DNA from: Rufibacter roseus
GTDB taxonomy: Bacteria > Bacteroidota > Bacteroidia > Cytophagales > Hymenobacteraceae
Length of the DNA: 64,000 nt
Assembly: GCF_001647285.1 (NCBI RefSeq)
Contig: NZ_LRML01000004.1
Span: forward strand, 248,001 to 312,000
Direction of reading: 5' to 3'
Shown: piece after piece, positions 32,009-40,615 of the stretch
Position numbering within the stretch: position 1 is the first letter of the stretch
Layout of the letters: every line of letters starts with the position of its first letter
Program-made: the position numbers and the translations under genes
Notes under the pieces: model-generated
Seen by the model: only the letters and a program-made list of their open reading frames with translations
What the model was told of the DNA's origin: nothing
Databases searched by the model: none

Positions 32009-33502
32009 ATGAATCTTTCAACCAAGCTCTTCGCGGGCTTTGTTTTAATCTCGTTCCTTTTCTCGGCGGTAGCCATTGTGAACTTCAGGCTTTCTGAAGA
32101 CGTGATTGCCAACTCTGAGTTTGTGGCGGAATCTATGAACACCACCCGTACCTCAGCCGCCCTTCAGCGCAGCTTGGTAGACATGGAAACCGGTCTTAGA
32201 GGTTATCTGCTCACTGGTGACAAAGCATATCTAGAGCCCTATTCCACCTCGGCCAGCACCCTGCCAGGACAGTTTGAACTCATTAAAGCCTATATTGATG
32301 ACAAGCCAGAACAATTGGCGCGTATAACTGAAATTGAGGAAACGCACCGCAAATGGCGCTATGACTTTGCCGAGCTGCTTATTTCTGAAAAAGAGAAAGA
32401 AACCTTAGACACCCTCCGGGCCGGACGCATCACGCCAAGAGCAGATGGGTTTGTCGTGCTGAACGAAGAAGGGAAACGGCTCACAGACCGCATCCGTAGC
32501 TTGTTCAAAGACTTTAACGCTATTGAGTTCAACCGCCGCGAGCAGCGTAAGGCCAAACTGGAACAAAGTATTTCTGACACCCGCCGGGTTTCCACCACCC
32601 TTACTGTTTTCTCAGTACTGCTGGGCATGGGCTGGGCCTACTACATTACCCGCCTTATTTCACGCCGGATCATGAAAATGGTGGATCTGGCAGACAAAAT
32701 TTCGTACGGCGAATACAAAACCCAGATTGAAGACAACGAAAACGATGAACTCACCCGCCTTTCTGACTCCCTTAACCGAATGGCGCTCACCATTGACAAA
32801 ACCTTTACCGAACTAGACAGCAAAAACAAAGAACTAGACCAGTTTGCCTACGTGGTGTCACATGATCTTAAGGCCCCACTGCGTGGCATTGAGAACGCTT
32901 CACGGTGGGTAGAGGAAGACATGGGCAAGGAACTCCCCACAAACGTACAGGAGTATCTTATGATGATGCGCATACGTGTGCACCGCATGGAGAACCTAAT
33001 CAACGGTATTCTGGCTTTGGCACGTATTGGTCGCTCTAACTTAGAAGAAGAAACCGTAGATGTGCAGTACCTGCTTTATGAAATTATAGACATGATTAAC
33101 CCGCCTACAGGTTTCAACATTCATATTCCGGAGAGGCTGCCTGTTTTGCACGCTGTCAAAGTAGAGTTGCAGCAGGTGTTCTCAAACCTTATGAGCAACG
33201 CCATTAAATACCACCATGATACCAAAGGAAACATCACGATTGGGTATAGAGATCTAGAAGTGGCACATGAATTTTCTGTGGCAGATGACGGCCCAGGCAT
33301 TGAAGAAGAGTACCACAGCAGGATTTTTCTTCTTTTCCAAACCTTACAGGAGCGTGATGCCGTAGAAAGCACCGGAGTAGGCCTGGCTATTGTCAAAAAA
33401 ATCATTGAACGCCGGGGCGGAACTATCAATGTGGCGTCTGAATTAGGCAAAGGATCTGTATTTACCTTTACTTGGCCTAAACAAAAGTTGTCAGATAATT
33501 GA
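32009..33502 (+). CDS. CHASE3-HAMP sensor histidine kinase
   Basis: A 497-residue membrane kinase. After a first membrane helix (FAGFVLISFLFSAVAIVNF) comes a CHASE3 sensor domain (about 35-180) with SLVDMETGLRGYLLTGDKAYL, a second helix near 200, a HAMP linker, and a HisKA domain with phospho-accepting His285 in FAYVVSHDLKAPLRG. The ATP-binding domain has NLMSNAIKYH (N box), DDGPGIEEEY (G1 box) and STGVGLAIVKKIIERRGG (G2 box). The DHp type resembles phytochrome-like kinases. It is followed by a response-regulator gene that should be its partner. The ligand of the CHASE3 domain is unknown. Confidence 0.92.
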   Translation: MNLSTKLFAGFVLISFLFSAVAIVNFRLSEDVIANSEFVAESMNTTRTSAALQRSLVDMETGLRGYLLTGDKAYLEPYSTSASTLPGQFELIKAYIDDKPEQLARITEIEETHRKWRYDFAELLISEKEKETLDTLRAGRITPRADGFVVLNEEGKRLTDRIRSLFKDFNAIEFNRREQRKAKLEQSISDTRRVSTTLTVFSVLLGMGWAYYITRLISRRIMKMVDLADKISYGEYKTQIEDNENDELTRLSDSLNRMALTIDKTFTELDSKNKELDQFAYVVSHDLKAPLRGIENASRWVEEDMGKELPTNVQEYLMMMRIRVHRMENLINGILALARIGRSNLEEETVDVQYLLYEIIDMINPPTGFNIHIPERLPVLHAVKVELQQVFSNLMSNAIKYHHDTKGNITIGYRDLEVAHEFSVADDGPGIEEEYHSRIFLLFQTLQERDAVESTGVGLAIVKKIIERRGGTINVASELGKGSVFTFTWPKQKLSDN

Positions 33503-33510
33503 TTAAATTC

Positions 33511-33518
33511 TAATTTTG
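33511..33518 (+). promoter_or_regulatory. -7 box TAATTTTG for the response regulator
   Basis: Exact TAnnTTTG match 9 bases after the kinase stop and 31 before the regulator ATG. The regulator may therefore also be transcribed alone. Confidence 0.5.
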
Positions 33519-33548
33519 ACCTTAACCTAGTATAAAAACACTGATTAT

Positions 33549-33992
33549 ATGAGTGAATCCCAACATAGTATTTTGTTAGTGGAAGATGATTATCTTGATG
33601 CTATGAGCGTAGAGCGTGAATTGCGCAAAATCAAGGTAATGGTGCCACTACACAAGGCTAAAAACGGCCGTGAGGCTCTGGCCATGCTACGCGGGGAACC
33701 AGGCACACCAAAACTGAATCCGCTGCCAACCATTATTTTGCTGGACATCAACATGCCCAAAATGAATGGTATTGAGTTCTTAGAGGAAATCCGCAGAGAT
33801 CCGGTTTTGGCCCACCTGAACGTGTTCATTATGACCACTTCCAACGAAGATTCTGATCGCTTCGCGGCACAGAACCTGCGCGTAAACGGCTATATTGTAA
33901 AGCCCCTTACTTTTGACACGTTCAACGATGGCGCCTCTAGCTTAGACAGCTTCAGCCTGTTTCTTGACCTGCTCAAACTGAAACCACAGTAA
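33549..33992 (+). CDS. Single-domain response regulator (Rcp1-like)
   Basis: A 147-residue receiver domain with no output domain. The phosphorylation site is Asp66 in ILLDINMPKMNG; the acidic pair is in LVEDDYLD, the Thr/Ser in IMTTSNE and the conserved Lys in YIVKPL. The form is that of phytochrome-linked Rcp1 regulators, which act in phosphorelay or by binding partners. The upstream kinase gene is the obvious partner. It is followed by palindrome unit 16. Confidence 0.92.
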   Translation: MSESQHSILLVEDDYLDAMSVERELRKIKVMVPLHKAKNGREALAMLRGEPGTPKLNPLPTIILLDINMPKMNGIEFLEEIRRDPVLAHLNVFIMTTSNEDSDRFAAQNLRVNGYIVKPLTFDTFNDGASSLDSFSLFLDLLKLKPQ

Positions 33993-34010
33993 AAAACACT
34001 ACCTATAGCA

Positions 34011-34046
34011 TAAAAGCTGCTGTTTTGGTAAAAACAGGCCCGAAAC
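34011..34046. repeat. 36-nt palindrome unit 16 (left arm altered)
   Basis: The outer left bases are TAAAAGCTG instead of GTTTTAGGC; the inner CTGTTTT and the right arm AAAACAGGCCCGAAAC are kept. It lies 3' of the response-regulator gene. Confidence 0.6.
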
Positions 34047-34080
34047 GCTTTTATGGCTTAATGGAAAGTCCTGAAGATTA

Positions 34081-34746
34081 GTGATAAATTTAGTTTATAG
34101 GAAAGTGAAAAAGTTTAGCATTTACAGCAAATCACATTCTTTTATTTGGACTAGAACAGCAATAATATATTCCTTATTGCTACTCTTGATTTTCATTACA
34201 ACTGTAATGAAGTATTTAACGAACCTTCCTGATTCTCATCAAGCCTACGACATTTTAATTTTTGTGGGAATTGGTGTTTTACTTTACGGTATTGCTTGTG
34301 CAATGCTTGGTATTGGGAGGTATAAACCACTCAAAGGCAAATTGAATGGTTCTATTACATTTGAACATGATTCAATAACAATAGCAGAAAAAACCATCAC
34401 CATTGACCTAATAACTAAAATAAACTTTGAAGGTACAGATTGGTTAGGCTTATATAAGAGAAATGGTCTTACCGAGTATTTCGAAAACTCGTTATCGCAA
34501 GGGGTGCAGAATTACCTGATCTTGCATCTTAGTGATGGACAAATAATTAAAACACAATTTCAATTGCTTGATGCCTGTGGATTACAGGAGATGGAAGATG
34601 AAATAAAATCGTATTACCTCAAAGACAAAATCAGCTATTTACAGGCTGTAGACCTCTTAGGCTTGTCCAGTCAGGACAAGTGGAATGATTTAAAGAGGTT
34701 AAAAACCAGCCAAAACTCTACAAAATATCAACAGAAAAAAGGATAG
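34081..34746 (+). CDS. AT-rich membrane protein of unknown function
   Basis: A 221-residue protein with two membrane helices near the N terminus (IIYSLLLLLIFITTVM and YDILIFVGIGVLLYGIACAM) followed by a soluble region. That region has beta-strand character (LNGSITFEHDSITIAEKTITI) that could be a PH-like domain. It starts with GTG at 34081. The base composition is clearly AT-richer than its neighbours. No family is recognised. Confidence 0.6.
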   Translation: MINLVYRKVKKFSIYSKSHSFIWTRTAIIYSLLLLLIFITTVMKYLTNLPDSHQAYDILIFVGIGVLLYGIACAMLGIGRYKPLKGKLNGSITFEHDSITIAEKTITIDLITKINFEGTDWLGLYKRNGLTEYFENSLSQGVQNYLILHLSDGQIIKTQFQLLDACGLQEMEDEIKSYYLKDKISYLQAVDLLGLSSQDKWNDLKRLKTSQNSTKYQQKKG

Positions 34747-34767
34747 ATCTTCTCAGGCAACTAACTA

Positions 34768-35367
34768 TCACACAAATAGCTCCCCTTGCTCAGGCAGCAA
34801 CCTAAAAGATATTCTGTGGTGCGAAGAGGTGCCGTATTTGGCAATGGCCTCGCGGTGTTTTTTGGTGGGGTAACCTGCGTTCTGCCCCCAACCATAAAAA
34901 GGGAACTCCTCCCCGAGCTTCAACATAAGCTCATCGCGGTGGGTTTTAGCCAGTACAGACGCTGCAGCAATACTGAAAAAACGACCGTCTCCCTTAATCA
35001 TGCAGGCGTGGGGCACCTGTTTGTAAGGCTTGAATCGGTTTCCGTCTACCAAAAGGTACTCCGCTTCAACCGGCAATTGGTCCAGCGCCCGGTGCATGGC
35101 GGCAAAAGAAGCGTTCAGAATATTGATCTGGTCTATTTCCTGGGGACTTACCTCTGCCACCGCCCAATGCAATGCCTCTTTGCACACCTCCTCCCGTAAA
35201 AAATCACGTTGCTTGGCACTGAGTTGCTTTGAATCATTCAGCAACGGATGGTAATAGTCTGGGGGCAGAATAACTGCCGCTGCCACCACAGGCCCGGCCA
35301 GACAACCCCGCCCCGCTTCGTCTAAACCAGCCTCGAAAAGGTTACCGCTATGGTTGGATATCAGCAT
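34768..35367 (-). CDS. rnhB: Ribonuclease HII
   Basis: Cuts the RNA strand of RNA-DNA hybrids, including single ribonucleotides in DNA. The 199-residue product has the family motifs [22 protein letters not shown] (catalytic Asp-Glu), [20 protein letters not shown] (catalytic Asp), and [14 protein letters not shown]. The start at 35367 (MLISNHSG) is preferred; the longer frame to 35445 adds a hydrophobic unrelated stretch. It is divergent from acs. Confidence 0.95.
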   Translation of the reverse strand: MLISNHSGNLFEAGLDEAGRGCLAGPVVAAAVILPPDYYHPLLNDSKQLSAKQRDFLREEVCKEALHWAVAEVSPQEIDQINILNASFAAMHRALDQLPVEAEYLLVDGNRFKPYKQVPHACMIKGDGRFFSIAAASVLAKTHRDELMLKLGEEFPFYGWGQNAGYPTKKHREAIAKYGTSSHHRISFRLLPEQGELFV

Positions 35368-35674
35368 TTGTTCTGCATTTCTTTTTATCACAATGAAACA
35401 AAAGACCAAGTTAAAAAATTCTGTTTTATTCAAAACTAAGCACACCCACCCTCTAGCTACGGGCGTTTATAATAGAACTTGTGTAACAACAGAAATTGGC
35501 TACACCTCATCCTCTTTTGTTTCTGACAGCAAAATAGTTCTTCTGTTTTCGACCTACTTTTAAAAAAACAGGTCAAAAACGTGCCAGAACCGGTTCATTA
35601 GGCTAAAATTCTTGCCTCCTACATTTTAAAATCTTTTATTTAGCATCTCAATCCTTACCGACTAAACTAACATC
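35368..35674. other. Divergent intergenic region rnhB / acs
   Basis: About 307 bases holding palindrome unit 17. I find no exact -7 box for acs or rnhB here. Confidence 0.5.
35545..35580. repeat. 36-nt palindrome unit 17
   Basis: Left arm GTTTTCGACCTACTTT, right arm AAACAGGTCAAAAAC. Paired G-A/T-C changes relative to the ideal keep the stem intact. It lies between the divergent rnhB and acs genes, not at a 3' end. Confidence 0.85.
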
Positions 35675-37573
35675 ATGGAGTACCAAATAAAATCTTATGA
35701 AGAATACCAGAACGAGTACCGGAAAAGCGTAGAGCAACCGGAGGAGTTTTGGGCCGGCATTGCTGAAAACTTTACTTGGCGCAAGAAATGGGACAAGGTA
35801 CTGGACTGGAACTTTGAGGAACCAAATGTGAAATGGTTTGTCAATGGCAAACTGAACATCACTGAGAACTGCCTTGACCGCCATCTGGAGAAACGCGGAA
35901 ACAAACTAGCCCTGATCTGGGAGCCCAACGACCCCAAAGAACGTTACATCCGCTATACCTACCGTGAACTGCACGAGAAGGTGTGCCAAATGGCCAATAT
36001 TTTAAAGCGCAACGGCGTGCAGAAAGGTGACCGTGTGTGCATTTACATGCCCATGATCCCGGAGCTTGCCTTCAGCGTGCTGGCCTGCGCCAGAATTGGA
36101 GCTGTTCACTCTGTTATCTTTGCGGGCTTCTCCCATACCGCCATGGCTGACCGCATTAATGATGCGCAAGCCAAAGTAGTACTCACTTCGGACGGCCTTA
36201 ACCGTGGCTCTAAACAAATTCCGGTAAAACGGGTGGTAGACGAGGCCGTGGCCGATTGCCCCACCGTAGAAAAAGTAATTGTAGTGGAGCGCTTAGGTTG
36301 GGCTGTGAACATGGTGGAAGGCCGTGACGTGTGGTACCATGAGGAACTGGAGCACGTAGATAAAAACTGCCCTGCCGAAGAAATGGACTCAGAAGACCTG
36401 CTCTTCATTCTGTACACTTCGGGCTCCACCGGTAAACCGAAAGGCGTGGTACATACCTGCGGAGGCTACATGGTCTACACAGACTACACGTTCCGGAACG
36501 TATTCCAATACCAGGAAAGCGATGTCTATTGGTGTACCGCCGATATTGGCTGGATTACTGGCCACTCTTATCTGCTTTACGGCCCGCTGCTCTCTGGTGC
36601 TACCTCTCTTATGTTTGAAGGTGTACCAACTTTCCCAGATGCCGGTCGATTCTGGCAGGTAATAGATAAGTTTGGAGTCAATATTTTCTATACTGCCCCT
36701 ACTGCCATCCGCTCGCTCATGGGTGCTGGCTTAGACCACGTTTTGTCTTACAGCCTTGACTCTCTAAGAGTGCTTGGTTCAGTGGGCGAACCTATCAACG
36801 AAGAGGCCTGGCACTGGTACCACATACACGTGGGCAAAGAACGCTGCCCAATTGTAGACACGTGGTGGCAAACTGAAACCGGTGGTATTATGCTCAGCTC
36901 TCTGGCTGGCGTTACACCCATGAAGCCTAGCCACGCGGGCTTTGCTCTGCCCGGCATACAACCTCTGTTGGTAGACCAGGAAGGCAATGAAATCACCGAG
37001 AATGAAAAAGAAGGATATCTGTGCATGAAGTTCCCGTGGCCGGGCATTATCCGGACCACCTACGGAGACCATGAGCGCTGCCGCCAGAGCTACTTCAGCA
37101 CTTACAAAGGGCTATATTTTACCGGCGATGGCGCTAAGCGCGACAAAGACGGCCTATGGCGCATTATTGGTCGCGTAGATGATGTGATCAACGTTTCTGG
37201 TCACCGCTTTGGCACCGCAGAAATTGAAAATGCCATCAACCAAAACAAACATATAGTTGAAAGTGCCGTGGTGGGTTACCCGCATGAAGTAAAAGGCCAG
37301 GGAATTTATGCCTTTGTGGTAACCGGTGAAAATGCTCCCGCCAACCCTGAAAACTTAAGGGCTGAGGTAATTGAAACTATTGTTGATCAGATAGGTAAAA
37401 TTGCCAAGCCAGACAAAATTCAGATTGTAAGCGGTTTGCCTAAAACCAGATCAGGCAAAATTATGCGCCGTATTCTTAGAAAAGTGGCCGAAGGTGAGAC
37501 TTCTAATTTAGGTGATACCAGCACCTTGCTTGACCCACCAGTAGTAGACGAGATTATTCAAGGGGCCCTTTAA
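35675..37573 (+). CDS. acs: Acetyl-CoA synthetase (AMP-forming)
   Basis: Activates acetate with ATP and CoA to acetyl-CoA. The 632-residue product has the usual length. Marks are WFVNGKLNITENCLDRH near the start, the AMP-binding P-loop YTSGSTGKPKG, WWQTETGG, YFTGDGAKRD, and the C-terminal SGKIMRRIL, whose Lys is the site of regulatory acetylation in characterised enzymes. It stands alone with a terminator that includes its stop codon. Confidence 0.96.
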   Translation: MEYQIKSYEEYQNEYRKSVEQPEEFWAGIAENFTWRKKWDKVLDWNFEEPNVKWFVNGKLNITENCLDRHLEKRGNKLALIWEPNDPKERYIRYTYRELHEKVCQMANILKRNGVQKGDRVCIYMPMIPELAFSVLACARIGAVHSVIFAGFSHTAMADRINDAQAKVVLTSDGLNRGSKQIPVKRVVDEAVADCPTVEKVIVVERLGWAVNMVEGRDVWYHEELEHVDKNCPAEEMDSEDLLFILYTSGSTGKPKGVVHTCGGYMVYTDYTFRNVFQYQESDVYWCTADIGWITGHSYLLYGPLLSGATSLMFEGVPTFPDAGRFWQVIDKFGVNIFYTAPTAIRSLMGAGLDHVLSYSLDSLRVLGSVGEPINEEAWHWYHIHVGKERCPIVDTWWQTETGGIMLSSLAGVTPMKPSHAGFALPGIQPLLVDQEGNEITENEKEGYLCMKFPWPGIIRTTYGDHERCRQSYFSTYKGLYFTGDGAKRDKDGLWRIIGRVDDVINVSGHRFGTAEIENAINQNKHIVESAVVGYPHEVKGQGIYAFVVTGENAPANPENLRAEVIETIVDQIGKIAKPDKIQIVSGLPKTRSGKIMRRILRKVAEGETSNLGDTSTLLDPPVVDEIIQGAL

Positions 37574-37587
37574 GGCCCCTTTTTTTA
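37560..37587 (+). terminator. Intrinsic terminator overlapping the acs stop codon
   Basis: AAGGGGCC (37560-37567) pairs with GGCCCCTT (37574-37581), followed by a run of T. The loop contains the last codon and stop of acs. Confidence 0.85.
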
Positions 37588-37629
37588 TGCTTTGAATTTT
37601 GACTATTTGCAGTTCATATTTTAGCTGCT

Positions 37630-38253
37630 ATGTATATTCCGCCGCATTACCTTCAACAAGACCCGGAAAAACTACTCTCGTTTATCCGTACCTATCCGTT
37701 TGCAACGCTGGTGAGTACACAAGAGAACCGGCCCTGCGCCACACACCTACCCTTCACTGCTAACGCAAGTGAAGAGGGTAAACTGGTACTGCATTCGCAT
37801 ATGGCGCGGGCTAACAGCCAATGGAAAAATCTAGTTGGTCAGGAGGTGTTGGTTATTTTTCAGGAGCCGCACGCCTACATTTCTCCTTCTTTCTATAATA
37901 AACCTCTGAATGTACCAACCTGGAATTATGCAGTGGTTCATGCCTACGGGCAGGTAAAGTTAATAGAGGCATCAGCAGCGGTGTTTGAAGTTTTGGAAAA
38001 CATGATTATAAACAACGAACCTACCTATTTAACCCAGTGGCAACAATTACCCCTAGAGTATAAAGAACGTATGGCAAGAGGAATTGTGGCTTTTGAAGTG
38101 GAAGTAACTGAGCTGCAAGGCAAAGAGAAGCTAAGCCAGAATAAAGCTTTAGATGAACGCCACCGCATTGCCGAAAACCTTAAGCAAAGTACTAATACCG
38201 CAGTAGCTTCCCTCGGACACTTAATGGACTCAACCTTTTCACCCCAGAATTAG
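37630..38253 (+). CDS. FMN-binding negative transcriptional regulator-like protein (PaiB family)
   Basis: A 207-residue protein of the PaiB type, a split-barrel flavin-binding fold. Marks are MYIPPHYLQQDPEKLLSFIRTYPFATLVS, HLPFTANASEEGKLVLHSHMARANSQW, VLVIFQEPHAYISPSFY, and VPTWNYAVVHAYG. In Bacillus PaiB acts with the PaiA acetyltransferase; here a short GNAT gene follows 47 bases downstream. Whether it regulates transcription is not certain. Confidence 0.88.
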   Translation: MYIPPHYLQQDPEKLLSFIRTYPFATLVSTQENRPCATHLPFTANASEEGKLVLHSHMARANSQWKNLVGQEVLVIFQEPHAYISPSFYNKPLNVPTWNYAVVHAYGQVKLIEASAAVFEVLENMIINNEPTYLTQWQQLPLEYKERMARGIVAFEVEVTELQGKEKLSQNKALDERHRIAENLKQSTNTAVASLGHLMDSTFSPQN

Positions 38254-38300
38254 TACTACTAATCGGTTGGTGAAACGGCCATACACTTTAAGTCTTTGTT

Positions 38301-38564
38301 ATGCCTTTAAATATCCGTCACGACGAACAACATCAGCAGTTCACGGCTCTGCTAGATCAGGCAGAAATTGGGGAGCTTGCCTATGCATTACCCGATTCAG
38401 AAACCATTGACTTTCAGCACACCTTTATAGAAAAAGAGCATCGGGGCCAGGGCCATGCCAATACGCTTATTAAATTTGGGCTAGATTATGCATCTGAGCA
38501 GGGTCTGCAGGTAAAAGCCACTTGCCGGGCAGTAGCCAGTTATCTGGAAAGATACCCACAGTAA
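38301..38564 (+). CDS. Small N-acetyltransferase-like protein (YjdJ type)
   Basis: An 87-residue protein of the short GNAT-like group (Acetyltransf_CG/YjdJ). It has AELAYALPD-like strand EIGELAYALPD, IDFQHTFIEKEHRGQGHANTLIKFGLDYA with the acetyl-CoA pyrophosphate loop RGQGHA, and the closing VKATCRAVASYLERYPQ. The length is normal for this group. It is on the same strand as the PaiB-like gene and probably co-transcribed. Confidence 0.88.
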   Translation: MPLNIRHDEQHQQFTALLDQAEIGELAYALPDSETIDFQHTFIEKEHRGQGHANTLIKFGLDYASEQGLQVKATCRAVASYLERYPQ

Positions 38565-38587
38565 ATTCAGGTCGATAACGAAACAGA

Positions 38588-38626
38588 AAGCCGTTCAATT
38601 AACTGCCACAACAGCTTGAACGGCTT
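38588..38626. terminator. Hairpin after the GNAT gene
   Basis: AAGCCGTTCAA (38588-38598) pairs with TTGAACGGCTT (38616-38626). It is followed directly by palindrome unit 18, whose T-rich left arm could act as the tail. Confidence 0.65.
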
Positions 38627-38629
38627 ACT

Positions 38630-38665
38630 GTTTTCAGGCTTTTTTTCGGGAAACAGCTTGAAAGC
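38630..38665. repeat. 36-nt palindrome unit 18
   Basis: Left arm GTTTTCAGGCTTTTTTT, right arm GAAACAGCTTGAAAGC. It lies in the convergent gap between the GNAT and LysM genes. Confidence 0.75.
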
Positions 38666-38811
38666 AGAACTGTATCCCCGGCAAATTCTTTCTTCGTTCA
38701 ACTACTAAATATAGTTCAGAATCAAAACACGCCATTACGTAAAGGCTCTAATAGAAAAAGAGCCCTGACTCAGGCGCCAAGACTCTTTTCTCTACAAACA
38801 AACCAAAAAGT

Positions 38812-39108
38812 TTACCCTCTCGGGATAATGATCTGTTGGCCCGGGTGAATCAGATTAGGATCTTTAATCTGGTCTTTATTGGCCTCGTGTATTTTGTGCC
38901 ATTGCTGTGCGTCTCCGTAGAAATTCTTCGCAATTTTTGAGAGCGAATCACCACTCTTAATGGTGTAGGTGTCATGCGCAGCCGGAGCAGCCGGAGCAGC
39001 CGGAGCAGCCTGCGCTGCAGGTGCGGTGGTAGTATGTGCCGTTGGTTTGGCAGCAGGTTGTTGCACCGGCTTCTCCTCCCCTTTCTTCAAAAAATCAAAT
39101 AGTCCCAT
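38812..39108 (-). CDS. LysM-domain protein with Ala/Pro repeat linker
   Basis: A 98-residue protein. A short N-terminal segment MGLFDFLKKGEEK is followed by an Ala-Pro-Thr linker and a C-terminal LysM domain (about 50-98) with YTIKSGDSLSKIAKNFYGDAQQW and LIHPGQQIIIPRG. This is the BON-less YgaU/LysM type. The linker is encoded by a 9-base tandem repeat. It has no signal peptide, so it could be cytoplasmic, as for the YgaU-like proteins. The start at 39108 (MGLFDF) matches relatives. Confidence 0.85.
   Translation of the reverse strand: MGLFDFLKKGEEKPVQQPAAKPTAHTTTAPAAQAAPAAPAAPAAHDTYTIKSGDSLSKIAKNFYGDAQQWHKIHEANKDQIKDPNLIHPGQQIIIPRG
38978..39010. repeat. 9-base tandem repeat in the LysM gene
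   Basis: The unit GCAGCCGGA is repeated 3.7 times without error and encodes Ala-Ala-Pro repeats in the linker. Copy number probably varies between strains, with no frameshift because the unit is a multiple of three. Confidence 0.85.
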
Positions 39109-39278
39109 AGTTTCGTAAGGTTTCAGCGTCTGGCGCTGTTTTAGCCCATTGTCTTTATTCATACGCCCGTTACTTCAGTAGGTTTATATTTTTTCTTATA
39201 ACAGTGCGAGAAAAATGGCGTATGAAAAACGGGTTTGCCTACAGGCATTCTGCGTTCACCATACCAAAAACTAGAACT

Positions 39279-39704
39279 ATGAAAGTGATTTTTGAATCCG
39301 GAACTAACCGGTTGTTGACCTTTTTACTTATGACCTTGCTAAGCATTGGTTCTTTTAGCTGTGGCAACAAGAGCAATGAAGGGGGAAATGCCCAAATGAT
39401 CTCCGGCTCTACGAGCAAAGTCTGGAAAGCCAATAAAGAAACCAACTCCGTCGGTGATAAAGAAAAACTGTCTAAGGCCGAAAAGCAGGAGCAAATTCAA
39501 TTCTTTTCCAACGGAAACTTTACCCAAACTTCTGCTACGCAGTCAGATAATGGCACCTGGACCTATGATCCGCAGACCAAAACGCTGAGCCTTACCTATG
39601 CCAACAACTCTGTAAGTGAAAACTTCTCTGTTACAGAACTAGACGAGGACAACCTGAAACTACAGGCACCTGATGGTTCTACCTTAGAACTAGAGGCTCA
39701 ATAA
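39279..39704 (+). CDS. Lipocalin-like putative lipoprotein
   Basis: A 141-residue exported protein with a signal peptide ending in the lipobox IGSFSC (lipidation at Cys). The mature part has KVWKANKETNSV, then IQFFSNGNFTQT and NGTWTYDPQTKTLSL, which resembles the lipocalin-like lipoproteins common in Bacteroidota. The start at 39279 is chosen for the signal peptide. No binding partner is known. A terminator follows. Confidence 0.7.
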   Translation: MKVIFESGTNRLLTFLLMTLLSIGSFSCGNKSNEGGNAQMISGSTSKVWKANKETNSVGDKEKLSKAEKQEQIQFFSNGNFTQTSATQSDNGTWTYDPQTKTLSLTYANNSVSENFSVTELDEDNLKLQAPDGSTLELEAQ

Positions 39705-39722
39705 AATTTTGTATATTGAATA

Positions 39723-39755
39723 AAAACCCGTGCTGCCAGACCCTGCACGGGTTTT
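39723..39755 (+). terminator. Intrinsic terminator
   Basis: AAAACCCGTGC (39723-39733) pairs with GCACGGGTTTT (39745-39755), an 11-bp perfect stem, 3' of the lipocalin-like gene. Confidence 0.85.
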
Positions 39756-39824
39756 CTATTACTGTTGCCATTGGTATCGAGCTCCAGATGGCACAATCTT
39801 ATTCAATCAAACGACTTACTAAAC

Positions 39825-40607
39825 ATGAAATTCCGTTGGCACCTGTTTGAGCTGGAAGACCAGACTTGGTTTCCGCATGTGGTGCGGCAGGGCATGATGG
39901 ATGTGCTACGGTTCATGATTACTAAGTTAGGCATCTACAAACCAACAGTACCATTGCTGGCGCAAGCCTTACAGCAGCAAAAGCAGCAGCATGTAATTGA
40001 CTTATGTTCAGGCTCAGGAGGTGGCATCTTGCAAGTATGGCGGGAGCTACAAAAATTTAGTGACCAGCCCGTTCAGATTACCCTCACTGATAAATTCCCA
40101 AACATAAGTTCATACCAATACCTTCACGAAACATCAGGCGGAGCACTTCTTTATGAAAAAGATTCTGTAGACGCCACCGCCGTACCAACTAGTTTAGCTG
40201 GCTTTAGAACTATTTTCTCTGCGTTTCACCACTTCAAGCCTATCACTGCTCAAGCCATTCTGAAAGATGCCGTGAACCAAGGCCAGGGAGTGGGCATTTT
40301 TGAGGGGGCCGGTAAAAGCTGGCATGAGTTGTTGTTGGTGTGGCTGATCTTTCCTTGGGTGATTCTGCTCATTACTCCATTCATAAGACCATTCCGTTGG
40401 AGCCGTCTGTTTTTCACGTATGTAGTACCACTTATTCCTTTGGGTACTGTGTGGGACGGCACCGTTTCCTTGCTCCGAATGTACACGCCCCAGCATCTTC
40501 GGCAAATGGTACAACAGCTAGACGCTCCCCACTACACCTGGCACATTGGTAGAGCCCGGCACTGGAGCGGAACCGGAGTGTTGTATTTAATCGGATATCC
40601 TTCGTAA
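39825..40607 (+). CDS. Methyltransferase-like protein with membrane segments
   Basis: A 260-residue protein. The N-terminal half has a class I SAM-binding loop, VIDLCSGSGGGILQVW, and ITLTDKFPN as the acidic second motif. The C-terminal half has two hydrophobic segments (LLLVWLIFPWVILLITPFI and VVPLIPLGTVWDG), so it may be membrane-attached. The ATG at 39825 is chosen because upstream residues look random. It is followed 8 bases later by a UbiA-type prenyltransferase gene, so the pair may modify an isoprenoid. The substrate is unknown. Confidence 0.68.
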   Translation: MKFRWHLFELEDQTWFPHVVRQGMMDVLRFMITKLGIYKPTVPLLAQALQQQKQQHVIDLCSGSGGGILQVWRELQKFSDQPVQITLTDKFPNISSYQYLHETSGGALLYEKDSVDATAVPTSLAGFRTIFSAFHHFKPITAQAILKDAVNQGQGVGIFEGAGKSWHELLLVWLIFPWVILLITPFIRPFRWSRLFFTYVVPLIPLGTVWDGTVSLLRMYTPQHLRQMVQQLDAPHYTWHIGRARHWSGTGVLYLIGYPS

Positions 40608-40615
40608 ACTGCGGC

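Noticed and set aside
38978-39010. Site-specific recombination or attachment site from the 9-base repeats
   Set aside because: The repeats are in frame within a coding linker and encode Ala-Ala-Pro; slippage is the simpler explanation.
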